Assembly: GCA_020199835.1 (NCBI GenBank) | Contig: JAIVJV010000009.1 | Coordinates: 434,001-498,000 of the forward strand | Direction: 5' to 3' | Source of the DNA: Acidobacteriota bacterium | Lineage (GTDB): Bacteria > Acidobacteriota > Blastocatellia > Pyrinomonadales > Pyrinomonadaceae | Length of the DNA: 64,000 nt | Part shown: positions 16,969-25,532 of the stretch, piece by piece | Layout of the letters: the number at the start of each line of letters is the position of its first letter | Position numbering within the stretch: position 1 is the stretch's first letter | The notes under the pieces: generated by a model | The model's input: the letters and a program-made list of their open reading frames with translations, nothing else | Databases searched by the model: none | Told to the model about the DNA's origin: nothing | Program-made: the position numbers and the translations under genes

Positions 16969-17384
16969 ATTTGGACACTCCCCGAAGGAAAATTCGCACT
17001 CGCGTGCGACAAGGTTGACGACCAGGGGGTTTTCGAGGGAAGGACTCAAGAATAGCACGGGTGCGGGAGTCGTGTCTTCGTGGGCCTACGGACTGGTTGT
17101 GCGGCGATTTGCCGCGCGGGTCGCGCCCGCAAAACGAAGTTTATAGTTGACATGGACCTTCATATAGGCTAATCGTCTGCGAGTTAATACGTTGGACGTT
17201 CCTTACATCCTTCGGATTTTCTGGCCGCGCGGCCCAGACGAGTTCCCGATCAACAGTGTAGGTAACAATCCAGAGGAAAGCTCCCGGTTATAACCTCAGT
17301 TTTGGAGAGTTTTCTCCACAAACTCTTTAGCAGTAGACCCCAGTACTGAAGCACTTCAGTGCCGCTCCCAATGGAGGTCAGTGC
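16969..17384 (+). other. 416-bp intergenic region: promoter and structured leader for the sigma-factor operon
   Basis: No gene is seen here. Two small GC hairpins lie at 17101-17130. A sigma-70-type promoter sits at 17147-17175, giving a leader of about 200 nt. The leader contains hairpins AGAGTTT/AAACTCT (17306-17326) and ACTGAAG/CTTCAGT (17345-17360), the latter ending about 15 nt before a strong GGAGG ribosome site at the 17385 start codon. The arrangement could regulate translation or transcription of the downstream genes; no known riboswitch class is recognised. Confidence 0.45.
17147..17175 (+). promoter_or_regulatory. Sigma-70-type promoter upstream of sigma-factor operon
   Basis: TTGACA (17147-17152) and TAATCG (17170-17175) are separated by 17 nt. 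The -35 box is a perfect consensus. Transcription would start near 17182. Confidence 0.55.
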
Positions 17385-17582
17385 ATGGCGAAGAAGGCAA
17401 CCTGGACGGTAATGGTTTACCTCGCAGGCGAAAACAATCTCACAACCGAATGCATGTTCGCACTCACGGTCACGCTCTACAACTTCATCAGCTGCGGCCG
17501 TGATCGCGGTCGCCGGCGCATCGTTCTACTCGCTTCGCTTCTTTTTCTCCGGCGAAGGCAACACGTCAGCGTTAATGCATAG
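17385..17582 (+). pseudogene. 5' remnant of a clostripain-family (C11) peptidase gene
   Basis: The first 25 or so residues (KKATWTVMVYLAGENNLTTE then CMFALT) match the N-terminus expected of C11 clostripain-like peptidases, in which W-T-V-M-V-Y-L-A-G-D-N-N-L precedes the caspase-like fold. After FALT the reading continues as low-complexity Arg/Leu-rich sequence and stops at 65 residues, far short of the several hundred residues of the family. The start has an excellent GGAGG ribosome site. It lies just before the ECF-like sigma gene; it could now act as a translated leader. Remnant status is inferred from length and from loss of recognisable sequence. Confidence 0.55.
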
Positions 17583-17592
17583 GAACTGGGTC

Positions 17593-18129
17593 ATGTCTCA
17601 GGAATCGTTTGAGGGGCTGCTTGAGTGGCTTGACTCTGACCGTGACCAGGCGGGGATCAAATACGAACAGATTCGCACCGGACTGATCAAGTTTTTCAAC
17701 TGCCGCACTCACTGCGCAGCCGAAGATCTCGCTGACGAGACCATCAATCGCGTCGTCGGCCGGCTGCATGAGGTCAAGATCCAGGTTACGGGTGAACGTA
17801 CGCGATACTTCTTTGGGGTTGCGCGTAAGGTCCAAATGGAGTACTTGAGAAGGAAAACTCCTCAGGCTCCGCCGGACTCAGTCGCGGATTCACGCCGGGT
17901 GGAAGCCGAATACCGCTGCCTCGAGGAGTGCATTGCCAAGTTAAGCGCAGAGAACCGCGAGCTGGTCTTGGGGTATTATGCAGCAGACGGCAGAGAAAAA
18001 ATTGAGCAGCGAAAACTGCTCGCGGAGAAGTTGGGAATTGCTCCTAACGCCTTGAGAATCAGGGCCTACCGTATTCGCGCCGCTCTGCAAAAATGCCTTG
18101 AGCGCTGCGTGGAAGATTCCCTGCAATGA
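17593..18129 (+). CDS. ECF-like sigma-70 family RNA polymerase sigma factor
   Basis: A 178-residue protein with the two-domain plan of ECF sigma factors. The N-terminal part has a region-2-like helix set (CAAEDLADETINRVV ... ERTRYFFGVARKVQMEYLRR), and the C-terminal region 4 has a helix-turn-helix (LAEKLGIAPNALRIRAYRIRAALQKCL). The ATG at 17593 is preferred over 17500 or 17575 because AGGA lies upstream and the N-terminus then looks normal. It is followed after 45 nt by a membrane protein that probably acts as its anti-sigma factor. It likely directs polymerase to a small regulon. Confidence 0.85.
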   Translation: MSQESFEGLLEWLDSDRDQAGIKYEQIRTGLIKFFNCRTHCAAEDLADETINRVVGRLHEVKIQVTGERTRYFFGVARKVQMEYLRRKTPQAPPDSVADSRRVEAEYRCLEECIAKLSAENRELVLGYYAADGREKIEQRKLLAEKLGIAPNALRIRAYRIRAALQKCLERCVEDSLQ

Positions 18130-18174
18130 AATACTCACCGTTATTTGATCATTAAGATTAGGAATCGAAAAATA

Positions 18175-19050
18175 ATGCCTAAGATTGATGAGCAAGAAGC
18201 TAGAGATTACCTCGTGGGCAAATTGTCGCCGCAACGAGCAGCCGAACTGCACGCGTTACGCGACAGCGAAGCAGACGTTAACGAAGAACTCCTCGCACTT
18301 GAAGAAGAACTGTACGACGAATACCTCGCCGGGACTTTACCCGAACCGGAAAAACAATATTTCGAGACTCACTTTCTGAGCACCGCGAGTGGAAAAGAAA
18401 AACTCCACTTCGCGGCGATGTTTGGGCAATACAGAGAATTTCAACTTGCAGATAAATCATCGGCTGGACGCCGCGTTCCCGCGCCGTACTATGCTCCCAT
18501 TCCACCGTCCTCACCTTTGTTTGCAACTTTCACCCGCAATCCCGCTTTCGCGGTTTTAGCGATCGTTATAGGTGGTCTACTCGTGACACTCACGGGCTGG
18601 CTTTATGCGAACAAGTCCAGCGGACACCACTCGGCACGACTAGCCGCTGGGCCGCTGGAGTTAAACCTCAGTCCGGGCTCAGTCGAATCCGGAGAGACCA
18701 TCAGGCATTTGGCTGCTCCCGCAAAGACCGATCGCGTAAAAATCCTGCTTGAACTGCCCAAGTCTGACTTCAAGAAGTACCGAACGCAGTTGGTCCGCGA
18801 GAACAAGGTCCTCGAGTCTCAGGAAGAGTTACAGACTGAATCGAGAAGTACTCACTACGTGGTTCCGGTCACGTTCACCGGCGCCACACTCATACCCGGC
18901 GACTATCAGTTGAAACTCAGTGGCGTGCCCGATACGGGCCAACCTACCTACATCGACAGCTACGCGTTTCGCGTCACCACTGAACCGCCGCCCGTACCTT
19001 CCGATTCTGACTTGCAGCGCGATCCGCAGCGCGACGAATTGGCCCGTTAA
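18175..19050 (+). CDS. Membrane protein, probable anti-sigma factor
   Basis: A 291-residue protein with an acidic cytoplasmic N-terminus (EQEARDYLVGKLSPQ ... LALEEELYDEYLAGTLPEPE), one membrane span near residues 125-145 (AFAVLAIVIGGLLVTLTG) and a beta-rich extracytoplasmic C-terminus (LIPGDYQLKLSGV). No zinc-binding HxxxCxxC is present. The topology and the position directly behind a sigma gene suggest a membrane anti-sigma factor; this is inference. The start at 18175 has AGGA upstream; the longer reading begins with a non-standard context. Confidence 0.7.
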   Translation: MPKIDEQEARDYLVGKLSPQRAAELHALRDSEADVNEELLALEEELYDEYLAGTLPEPEKQYFETHFLSTASGKEKLHFAAMFGQYREFQLADKSSAGRRVPAPYYAPIPPSSPLFATFTRNPAFAVLAIVIGGLLVTLTGWLYANKSSGHHSARLAAGPLELNLSPGSVESGETIRHLAAPAKTDRVKILLELPKSDFKKYRTQLVRENKVLESQEELQTESRSTHYVVPVTFTGATLIPGDYQLKLSGVPDTGQPTYIDSYAFRVTTEPPPVPSDSDLQRDPQRDELAR

Positions 19051-19179
19051 GTCCCCAAAAATATTTCTGAAATGTTTCGCCTTCCGCAGTCATAACTATT
19101 GAACGGTTTTTTGTTGAATTTACCCCACGCAACGATGACCCTCACGCTTCATGCATGTTTGTGCATGCCTCATGGAGAA

Positions 19180-19221
19180 CGGCGAGCGGCTGAAGTGGTT
19201 GCAGTCGCTCGCCGATTTTTC
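19180..19221 (+). terminator. Rho-independent terminator of the sigma-factor operon
   Basis: A 13-bp stem, CGGCGAGCGGCTG paired with CAGTCGCTCGCCG through one G-T wobble, encloses a 9-nt loop and is followed by ATTTTTCTT. A second small hairpin (CATGCA/TGCATG, about 19150-19167) precedes it. It ends transcription of the rightward genes before the convergent ARPP-1 gene. Confidence 0.85.
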
Positions 19222-19242
19222 TTCGTCTAATTTTCCTCGTGC

Positions 19243-20313
19243 CTATTGCTTGCGAATGTAGTTGCGGTGGACCCACGCGTCTTTTTGCGAACGATCCTGG
19301 GTTTCGAAAAAGGCGTTTTTGTCGTCTTCGCGAGTAACCACTCTTACGCGCGGCGTGACTTCTTTTGCTTTCGACCTCGGTCGTTCGGAGTCGGCGAGAA
19401 AAGCGTGAATCGTTTCCTCGACAACGGGTTCGGCTTTCGCCGTTTGATCGAGTTCGGCGATCGCCTCGACGGCGGTAGCTTTGAGTAATTTCGGCCAGAG
19501 CTTAGCGAAGAGTGTGTGCGACGCATAAATGTCCGCGCTGTTCACGTTTCCATTAATCGCAAAAGCGAAGCCGATCACGTCCGGTTTGTTTCGCAGAATG
19601 CTGTCGAGTGCGTTGACGTAGGAAGCTGCTGTTTCCTTCACTTTGCTGTTTTCGACGGCGAGCTCATAGCTCGATGGTGAAGCAGCAGACACAACGTTAA
19701 CACTGAGGTTTTGCGTCAGCTTCGCTTGCGCCGTCGAAACTTTTTCCCACACGGCGTCCTGCGATTGACGACTCTTAGCGGCAAGTTTCAACTCTTTCGT
19801 TGCGGCGAAATTTTCCGAACTGCTGAAGTACGCGGCTTGTTCCTCGCCGCGCTTGTTCCATCGTCCCGATTCAACGCAGAAAGCGGCAATCGCCATACGG
19901 CCGGATCTCGGCGGCACAATAAAGTCGATCGAGATCATCCTGTCCTGCTCGCCGCCGCGCACGATGTCGCCGGCCTGGACGTAGACGTCCTGGTTAGAGA
20001 AGTTCTTGATGGCGAGTTCGTTTACGTCTTTTGTTTCGTAGACCCTGACTTTCTTTTGGGCCAATGCTTCCTGGAGCGTCAGGAAGTTCTTTCCTGGCAA
20101 TCGATCCTTACCGTGGACGAGAAAGATGGTCAGGTTTTTGTGCGTGTAAGGGCCGGAGATGCGGTAGTTGCTCGAGGCGGAATCTTTGTTGGCAACTTTG
20201 TTGTCCTGGCGTTTAGTGGAGGTCTTTTGGGCTTGGGCACTGATGATGAGCCCGACCGGAAGGGCGACTAAGAGGCAGAAGAACGCGATGGTTAATAGAT
20301 GCTTTGGCGTCAT
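19243..20313 (-). CDS. ARPP-1 family domain protein, exported
   Basis: A 356-residue protein with a signal peptide (LLTIAFFCLLVALPVGLII, cleavage near AQA). The body matches the ARPP-1 (DUF6569) pattern as I remember it: FLVHGKDRLPGKNFLTLQEAL, VYETKDVNELAIKN, QAGDIVRGGEQDR, PPRSGRMAIAAFCVESGRW and QDAVWEKVSTAQAKL. The biochemical role of the family is not established. AGGAG lies just before the ATG. It is convergent with the sigma-factor operon and separated from tdk by 293 nt. Confidence 0.8.
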   Translation of the reverse strand: MTPKHLLTIAFFCLLVALPVGLIISAQAQKTSTKRQDNKVANKDSASSNYRISGPYTHKNLTIFLVHGKDRLPGKNFLTLQEALAQKKVRVYETKDVNELAIKNFSNQDVYVQAGDIVRGGEQDRMISIDFIVPPRSGRMAIAAFCVESGRWNKRGEEQAAYFSSSENFAATKELKLAAKSRQSQDAVWEKVSTAQAKLTQNLSVNVVSAASPSSYELAVENSKVKETAASYVNALDSILRNKPDVIGFAFAINGNVNSADIYASHTLFAKLWPKLLKATAVEAIAELDQTAKAEPVVEETIHAFLADSERPRSKAKEVTPRVRVVTREDDKNAFFETQDRSQKDAWVHRNYIRKQ

Positions 20314-20606
20314 TGTCGTACTCCTGAACAGCCGGGCTGGAATAGAGAACAGCCGCGAGCTGAATTAGTGGTATGGACCGCGGGGAGACGGACTGGTTAC
20401 CCGCGAGACTGGGGAGACCGGGCCACTTGCGGTTAGGAACGACCAAAGGGAAACTTCTTGCGCCGTGAGACGGTGCCGCCGCACCGGACGTTGCCCACGC
20501 TGGCACTCTTCAACACCGCTGAGCATGCTGGAGTCCGAAACCATCGATTGACTGGTTGAGCGACAGGGCTACGCGCGCACGCCGCCGCACGCGAAGAACG
20601 TCGGTT
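20314..20606. other. Intergenic region, no gene seen
   Basis: This 293-bp gap between the ARPP-1 gene and tdk holds the AGGAG ribosome site of the ARPP-1 gene at its left end. Beyond a GC-rich stretch near 20570-20600 I see no convincing reading frame, promoter or terminator. Confidence 0.4.
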
Positions 20607-21221
20607 TCAGACGTGAACGGTCGGAGCGTCAGCATGTGGCACGAAGCAGCGACGACACCGCGCTTCGTACTTATCTGACGCGCCGACGGCAACACGTTCT
20701 TCAGACTCAAACGTGCGCTGCGAGTAGTTCGCCGGCTGGCCACACTTCATGCAGATCGCGTGTGTCTTGGTGATGTATTCAGCAATTGCGAGCAGTTGCG
20801 GCATAGGTTCCCACGGCTTACCGGTGTAATCCTGGTCCAGTCCCGCAATAATCACGCGCACACCACGCCGCGCGAGTTCGTTCGCCACGTTGACGAGCTC
20901 GTTGTCGAAAAACTGTCCTTCGTCGATACCGACCACTTCCGTGTCGGGCTCTACTCTCGCGAGCACTTCAGCGGCCGAACGGCTGTTCGCTGAGTCGTGA
21001 CGCATCTCGGAGTGGGAAACAATCTGATTCTCTGAAAAACGTGAATCCATTTCCGGCTTGAACACCTGCACCTTCTGCCGTGCAATCTTCGCGCGCCGCA
21101 AGCGGCGGATCAGCTCCTCCGATTTGCCGGAAAACATCGATCCCGCGATCACTTCCACCCAACCTGCGCTTGAACGCGTTGGTGATTCGTCATGATTCAC
21201 TTGTGCCACTAACTCATCCAT
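20607..21221 (-). CDS. tdk: Thymidine kinase
   Basis: A 204-residue type II thymidine kinase, which phosphorylates thymidine to dTMP in the salvage pathway. Walker A is GSMFSGKS (residues 27-34), Walker B is VGIDEGQFF, and the zinc-binding lasso has CMKCGQPA and CRRC. The thymidine-binding C-terminal loop ([15 protein letters not shown]) is present. Length is normal. It lies 12 nt after the DUF84 NTPase gene, consistent with a small nucleotide-metabolism operon. Confidence 0.96.
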   Translation of the reverse strand: MDELVAQVNHDESPTRSSAGWVEVIAGSMFSGKSEELIRRLRRAKIARQKVQVFKPEMDSRFSENQIVSHSEMRHDSANSRSAAEVLARVEPDTEVVGIDEGQFFDNELVNVANELARRGVRVIIAGLDQDYTGKPWEPMPQLLAIAEYITKTHAICMKCGQPANYSQRTFESEERVAVGASDKYEARCRRCFVPHADAPTVHV

Positions 21222-21233
21222 TCTAAATAATCG

Positions 21234-21809
21234 TTATAAATAAAACTTTGGGTTGTAAAACGGCGCGAAAGCAGCAATTAATGCCAGCTCAAAACTCATC
21301 GAACGCGTTACCAAATCGCGCGACAACACGCCCCACGCGCCCTGTTTGCTTCTCACGTCGCGCGCGCCCGTGACTTCATCGATCACCGTTCCCAACTCGC
21401 GCCGGCCTTGCACCACATTCTTCACGATCTCGGACGGTACTGAAATGGATGGCGCTGCACCGAACGCCGAGCGTTCTCCGTCAGTCGCATAGGCCCAACC
21501 GCGCAAGAACGTATGCCATTCTCCGCCGATCGAGATCGAGTGAAAACCGCCTTCCAGTCCGACGTAGATATCCGCTTCCAAACGCCGGCTTCGAAGTGAG
21601 TCACGGGCTGCCAGAGCACGTTCACGCGCGCCCTCCATCAACTGCCAATCAGTTAAGGGCATCGCGGGCGCGCTGGTTTCAACCCGCCGCGCAACTACGT
21701 TGACGTTTGCCCACTCAGGATCAATCGTCGCCACGCGCGCTACACTCGCGCGCACAGCCATGATCTTTGCCGCGCGATCAGATCCCAACGCGATTGTTTT
21801 AACTGCCAC
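21234..21809 (-). CDS. DUF84 family inosine/xanthosine triphosphatase (YjjX-like)
   Basis: About 191 residues from the GTG at 21809. The sequence opens with TIALGSDRAAKIMAVR, the phosphate-binding start of YjjX-type NTPases, and includes LMEGARERALAAR, YVGLEGGF and the DEVTGARDVRSKQGAWGVLS segment. Such enzymes hydrolyse non-canonical purine triphosphates to keep the nucleotide pool clean. A frame upstream to a TTG at 21899 is open, but a strong promoter lies exactly there (21871-21899), so translation must begin downstream. tdk follows after 12 nt. Confidence 0.8.
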   Translation of the reverse strand: MAVKTIALGSDRAAKIMAVRASVARVATIDPEWANVNVVARRVETSAPAMPLTDWQLMEGARERALAARDSLRSRRLEADIYVGLEGGFHSISIGGEWHTFLRGWAYATDGERSAFGAAPSISVPSEIVKNVVQGRRELGTVIDEVTGARDVRSKQGAWGVLSRDLVTRSMSFELALIAAFAPFYNPKFYL

Positions 21810-21870
21810 AGATACTCGTTGATTCCTGCCGTCTGGGTGCCGGCAACGTGCGAGTTGAAATGCGAGAGAG

Positions 21871-21899
21871 GCTATAACATACGGCTCCAGCTTCGTCAA
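21871..21899 (-). promoter_or_regulatory. Sigma-70-type promoter for the DUF84-tdk operon
   Basis: On the minus strand, TTGACG and TATAGC are separated by 17 nt. Transcription would begin near 21864, about 55 nt before the GTG start at 21809. Confidence 0.55.
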
Positions 21900-21972
21900 A
21901 ATCGACCTTGTTTTTCACCTGCTTGACTTTAGTTTTCCCCGTTGTTGTAATCGCTTACCGGAGGCTTTGCGC

Positions 21973-23187
21973 GTGACACTCGACGAACTGGTTTACGATT
22001 GGAATACGATCGAACCGTCATTTTCGCCACCTAACCGGCACATCGGCATTGATGACGAAACATTGCGCGACGGGCTTCAGTCGCCGTCTGTCACCGAACC
22101 TCCCGTCGAGCAAAAAATCGAACTCCTCCATTTGATGGAAGACCTCGGCATCGATACCGCCGATATTGGTTTACCCGGCGCCGGCGGTACGCACGCCGCG
22201 GGAGTTGAACGCCTCGCTCGCGAGATCGTCGAACAGAAACTCAAAATTCGCCCCAACTGCGCCGCGCGCACGCATCGTAACGACATCATTCCCATCGCCG
22301 AGATCTCGCAACGCGTCGGCATTCCAATTGAAGCTTGCACGTTCATCGGGTCTTCTTCAGTCCGTTTCTTTGCCGAAGACTGGACACTCGACAAACTGTT
22401 GCAAATGACGGAGGACGCCGTCTCTTTTGCCGTCTCTCAAGGACTCCCGGTGATGTACGTCACTGAAGACACCAGCCGCGCGAAACCGGAAACGATCCGC
22501 GCGCTGTACACGACCGCGATCCAGGCGGGCGCAAAAGCCGTTTGCGTTTGCGACACGGTCGGCCACTCAACACCCGATGGCGCGCGCGCGGTCGTCAGGT
22601 TTGTCAAAAACATTATCGAAGAACAGGGCGGAAACATTCGTCTCGACTGGCACGGCCACCAGGACCGCGGCCTCGGCGTGATCAATTCGCTCGCGGCGAT
22701 CCAGGGCGGCGCTGATCAGTTACACGGCTCCGCGCTAGGTATCGGTGAACGCGTCGGCAACACGCCGCTCGATCAGTTACTCGTCAATCTAAAACTGCTC
22801 GGATGGATCGACAACGATCTTTCGAAGCTGCGCGACTACTGCGAAACCGCCGCGCGCATTTGCGGTTGGACCGTTCCATATAACTATCCGGTTTTCGGTC
22901 GCGACGCCTTTCGCACGGCGACCGGGGTACACGCCGCGGCAGTGATCAAGAGTTATCGCAAAGGTGATCAGCGTCTGGCTGACATCGTGTACTCGGGCGT
23001 TCCCGCCGCGGAGTTTGGGCTGGAACAGGTGATCGAGATTGGTCCAATGAGCGGCAAGTCAAACGTTATCTACTGGCTCGAGAAACGCGGCATTGAGCCC
23101 GACGAAACTCGCGTCAATCGCATTTACGAGCACGCGAAATCAGCTCATGGCGTGCTCGAAGAGCACGAGATTCTGGAATTGGTGTGA
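21973..23187 (+). CDS. 2-isopropylmalate/homocitrate synthase family protein
   Basis: A 404-residue enzyme of the HMGL-like acyl-CoA-dependent condensing family. The barrel begins with IDDETLRDGLQSP, carrying the metal and catalytic residues, and includes the HxH metal site (WHGHQDRGLG) and the signature GALGIGERVGNTPLDQ-like sequence (read here as GSALGIGERVGNTP). There is no C-terminal LeuA regulatory domain. The true substrate (2-oxoisovalerate, 2-oxoglutarate or another 2-oxoacid) cannot be decided. GTG at 21973 is preferred because GGAGG is eight bases upstream, while the TTG at 21967 would be too close. Confidence 0.85.
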   Translation: MTLDELVYDWNTIEPSFSPPNRHIGIDDETLRDGLQSPSVTEPPVEQKIELLHLMEDLGIDTADIGLPGAGGTHAAGVERLAREIVEQKLKIRPNCAARTHRNDIIPIAEISQRVGIPIEACTFIGSSSVRFFAEDWTLDKLLQMTEDAVSFAVSQGLPVMYVTEDTSRAKPETIRALYTTAIQAGAKAVCVCDTVGHSTPDGARAVVRFVKNIIEEQGGNIRLDWHGHQDRGLGVINSLAAIQGGADQLHGSALGIGERVGNTPLDQLLVNLKLLGWIDNDLSKLRDYCETAARICGWTVPYNYPVFGRDAFRTATGVHAAAVIKSYRKGDQRLADIVYSGVPAAEFGLEQVIEIGPMSGKSNVIYWLEKRGIEPDETRVNRIYEHAKSAHGVLEEHEILELV

Positions 23188-23204
23188 ACGGGGGGGACTT
23201 TGTT

Positions 23205-23258
23205 CTTTGTACTTTGTTCTTTGTTATAAAGCGCCAAGTACAAAGCTTAAGTACAAAC
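23205..23258. repeat. Inverted repeat CTTTGTACTT / AAGTACAAAG with extra direct copy
   Basis: Perfect 10-bp arms at 23205-23214 and 23236-23245 with a 21-nt loop, then another AAGTACAAA at 23250-23258. The left side also repeats TTTGTTC and TTTGTAC units. It fills the gap between two rightward genes. It may fold in the transcript; no T-tract follows it. Confidence 0.5.
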
Positions 23259-23259
23259 A

Positions 23260-24480
23260 ATGGTGTCCTCGCTTAAAACCGCGCCGGTGCAAAGCATTCG
23301 ACAACTCTCCAACCAGGCGGAGGTCGAACAGGCGTTGCGATTTTTCGAGACCAACGCCGCCGCAATAACCGAAGAACACATTCGCATCTGCTCGATCCCC
23401 GCGACGCCATTCGCCGAACAGCAACGCGCCGAATATTTCGCGGAACGTTTCCGCCAACTCGGTTTGAGTGACGTTTCGATCGACGAAGAAGGAAACTGTG
23501 TCGGGCTCTTCAAAGGACGCTCGTCTTCGCCGCTGATCATCGTTAGCGCTCACCTCGATACCGTCTTTGCCGAAGGAACTGATTTCACGGTGCGGCGCGA
23601 AGGAGGTCGGTTGCTAGCGCCCGGAATTGCTGATGACGGTTGCGGCCTCGTTGCGCTCATCGCCATCGTCCAGGCGTTGCGTTCCGCCCAGATCCAACTC
23701 GAAGGCTCGATTCTGTTTGTCGGCACTGTAGGCGAAGAAGGCGAGGGAAACTTGCGCGGTGTGCGTCACCTGCTGACACGCGGCTTTTGGTCCAAGCAAA
23801 AGATCGATGCGTTTTTGAGTTTCGATGGACCAGGCGTCGATCGCATAACGCACCGCGCGCTCGGCTCGCGACGTTATCGCGTCGAGCTCACCGGCACGGG
23901 CGGCCACTCGTGGGGCGACTTCGGTCTGCCGAATCCCGTTCACGCAATCGGCCGCGCGATTTCCAGACTCGCAGCGTACCCAGTGCCGAAAGATCCGCGC
24001 ACCACGTTCAACGTCGGCAGTATCGCAGGCGGCACCAGCGTCAACGCTATTCCCTCGTCGGCGACTATGGAAGTCGATCTGCGCTCGGCGGGAGACAACG
24101 AGTTACGCCGTCTCGATGCGTTTTTTAGACGCGCCATGAAAGAGGCTGCCGATGAAGAAAATGCTGCGCGCAAACCCGGCAATCCGCCGCTGAAACTACA
24201 CGTCGAGATGATTGGCGAAAGACCATCCGGTGAGACTCCGGCCGAATCACCACTCGTAAAACTCGCGATTGAAACTACGAGATTATTCGGGGTCGAACCA
24301 CGCCTCGATCAGTCGTCCACAGATTCCAACCTGCCGATCTCGCTCGGCATTCCAGCAATCACACTCGGCGCAGGTGGAACGTCAGGAGCGTCACACACCC
24401 TCGCCGAATGGTACGACCCGCGCGAGCGCGACAAGGGGCTCAAGCGCGGTCTTCTGGTAATCCTCGGACTCGTTACGTAA
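23260..24480 (+). CDS. M20-family metallopeptidase (tripeptidase-like)
   Basis: A 406-residue dinuclear zinc aminopeptidase or carboxypeptidase of the M20 family. Metal and catalytic residues lie in SAHLDTVF, APGIADDGCG, GEEGEGN and SFDGPG, and the dimerisation domain starts near residue 210 (GTGGHSWGDFGLPNP). The last zinc histidine is in TSGASHTLAEW. It resembles PepT-type enzymes, with no signal peptide. Exact specificity is unknown. It converges with the DUF4388 gene, with 4 nt between stop codons. Confidence 0.92.
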   Translation: MVSSLKTAPVQSIRQLSNQAEVEQALRFFETNAAAITEEHIRICSIPATPFAEQQRAEYFAERFRQLGLSDVSIDEEGNCVGLFKGRSSSPLIIVSAHLDTVFAEGTDFTVRREGGRLLAPGIADDGCGLVALIAIVQALRSAQIQLEGSILFVGTVGEEGEGNLRGVRHLLTRGFWSKQKIDAFLSFDGPGVDRITHRALGSRRYRVELTGTGGHSWGDFGLPNPVHAIGRAISRLAAYPVPKDPRTTFNVGSIAGGTSVNAIPSSATMEVDLRSAGDNELRRLDAFFRRAMKEAADEENAARKPGNPPLKLHVEMIGERPSGETPAESPLVKLAIETTRLFGVEPRLDQSSTDSNLPISLGIPAITLGAGGTSGASHTLAEWYDPRERDKGLKRGLLVILGLVT

Positions 24481-24484
24481 CGCG

Positions 24485-25435
24485 TTAGTTCAGCGGAATC
24501 GAAATGGTCGCCGATCCGGCTTTGCCGGCGGGAAAACGTTTTTGCCGTGCGATGCGCAACGCGTTCGCATCACCGCCCGAAGCCTGCGTCACTCTTCCCG
24601 TTTCATCGTAAGTGACAGTTACGACTACGCGCTTCGCGCCCGGCTTGTTTGCATCAGCAGGCGCAGCCGGCGGCGTTGAAGCGACAGTGCCATTCTCTTC
24701 CGCAGCCCTCGCTTCGCGCGCGCGACGTTCTTTTTCACGTTGCCGTCTCGCAGCAACCGCGGCGGGATCTTCGTTAGCCGGCGCAGCTTCTTCAGCTGCC
24801 GGTTGCGGTTGTGCAGGAGCTTCAACCTGCGCCGGTTGCGTCGCGGCTGGTTGATTGTTGACAGCTTCCGTACTCGGGGCAGCCGCCGCTTTCTTCGTGC
24901 TGTACCAACCGGCAGGAACACCGATTACCGCAACACTCGCTAACACCGCGACAACAGCGGCTCCGATGAACATCGGCTTGCGCCGTGAGATCTGCTCTTT
25001 ACCTAAATTCAAAAATGCGGGCGCAAATGACTTCTCTACCCCAGCACTCGTCTCTTTCTCGCTAACACTCGGCTGGAGCTCATCAGGTTCATCAACGTAA
25101 TCAGGCGGAAATGCGACTGCCGGAGCGATGTTCTCGTCCAACCGTCGCAAGCCTTCCAACACGACCTGCGTCCACGGTTGATTAATTGTGCGCTTGTCCG
25201 TCTGGGCATCAACGCTGAACTCAAACTCCGCATTCGGCAGCGTCAGCGCGTAGTAAACCGCATCGATGCCGTGCAGCACGCCGATGCGCGCATCCACCAC
25301 GGAGCCCGCTTGCAGATAAAAGTAGCCGGCGCCCTTCGGATAGAGAACTTTCAAGCGGCCGCTCTTGCGCTGATTGCAGAAAAACTCGATTAGTTCGGAG
25401 AGTGAAAGATCGCTGAGGTGTCCAGTTAGTGCCAT
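24485..25435 (-). CDS. DUF4388 domain protein with TonB-like C-terminal segment
   Basis: A 316-residue protein. Residues 1-90 match the DUF4388/PATAN pattern (LTGHLSDLSLSELIEFFCNQRKSG), usually linked to signalling in this type of bacterium. One membrane span follows near residues 155-175 (FIGAAVVAVLASVAVIG), then an Ala/Pro/Gln-rich linker with an Arg/Glu-rich helix, and a C-terminal beta segment (VTVTYDETGRVTQASGGDANALR) that resembles the TonB C-terminal fold. The role may be transmission across the membrane. It lies downstream of a second TonB-type gene on the same strand, with a perfect palindrome between them. Confidence 0.8.
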   Translation of the reverse strand: MALTGHLSDLSLSELIEFFCNQRKSGRLKVLYPKGAGYFYLQAGSVVDARIGVLHGIDAVYYALTLPNAEFEFSVDAQTDKRTINQPWTQVVLEGLRRLDENIAPAVAFPPDYVDEPDELQPSVSEKETSAGVEKSFAPAFLNLGKEQISRRKPMFIGAAVVAVLASVAVIGVPAGWYSTKKAAAAPSTEAVNNQPAATQPAQVEAPAQPQPAAEEAAPANEDPAAVAARRQREKERRAREARAAEENGTVASTPPAAPADANKPGAKRVVVTVTYDETGRVTQASGGDANALRIARQKRFPAGKAGSATISIPLN

Positions 25436-25490
25436 GAGAAACTTGTCCTTCCAGGAGAAGACATGAAAAGGTTGGAAACGAGGGGGAGAA

Positions 25491-25516
25491 GGCGCGCCGG
25501 ACGTCTCCGGCGCGCC
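25491..25516 (-). terminator. Perfect 11-bp GC hairpin between the TonB-type and DUF4388 genes
   Basis: GGCGCGCCGGA (25491-25501) and TCCGGCGCGCC (25506-25516) flank a CGTC loop. On the leftward transcript it is followed by a C/T-rich stretch, TTCTCCCCC, rather than a U-tract, so it could be an attenuating hairpin, an RNA-processing barrier or a small palindromic repeat. Confidence 0.45.
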
Positions 25517-25532
25517 ACCACGATTGCGGGTT

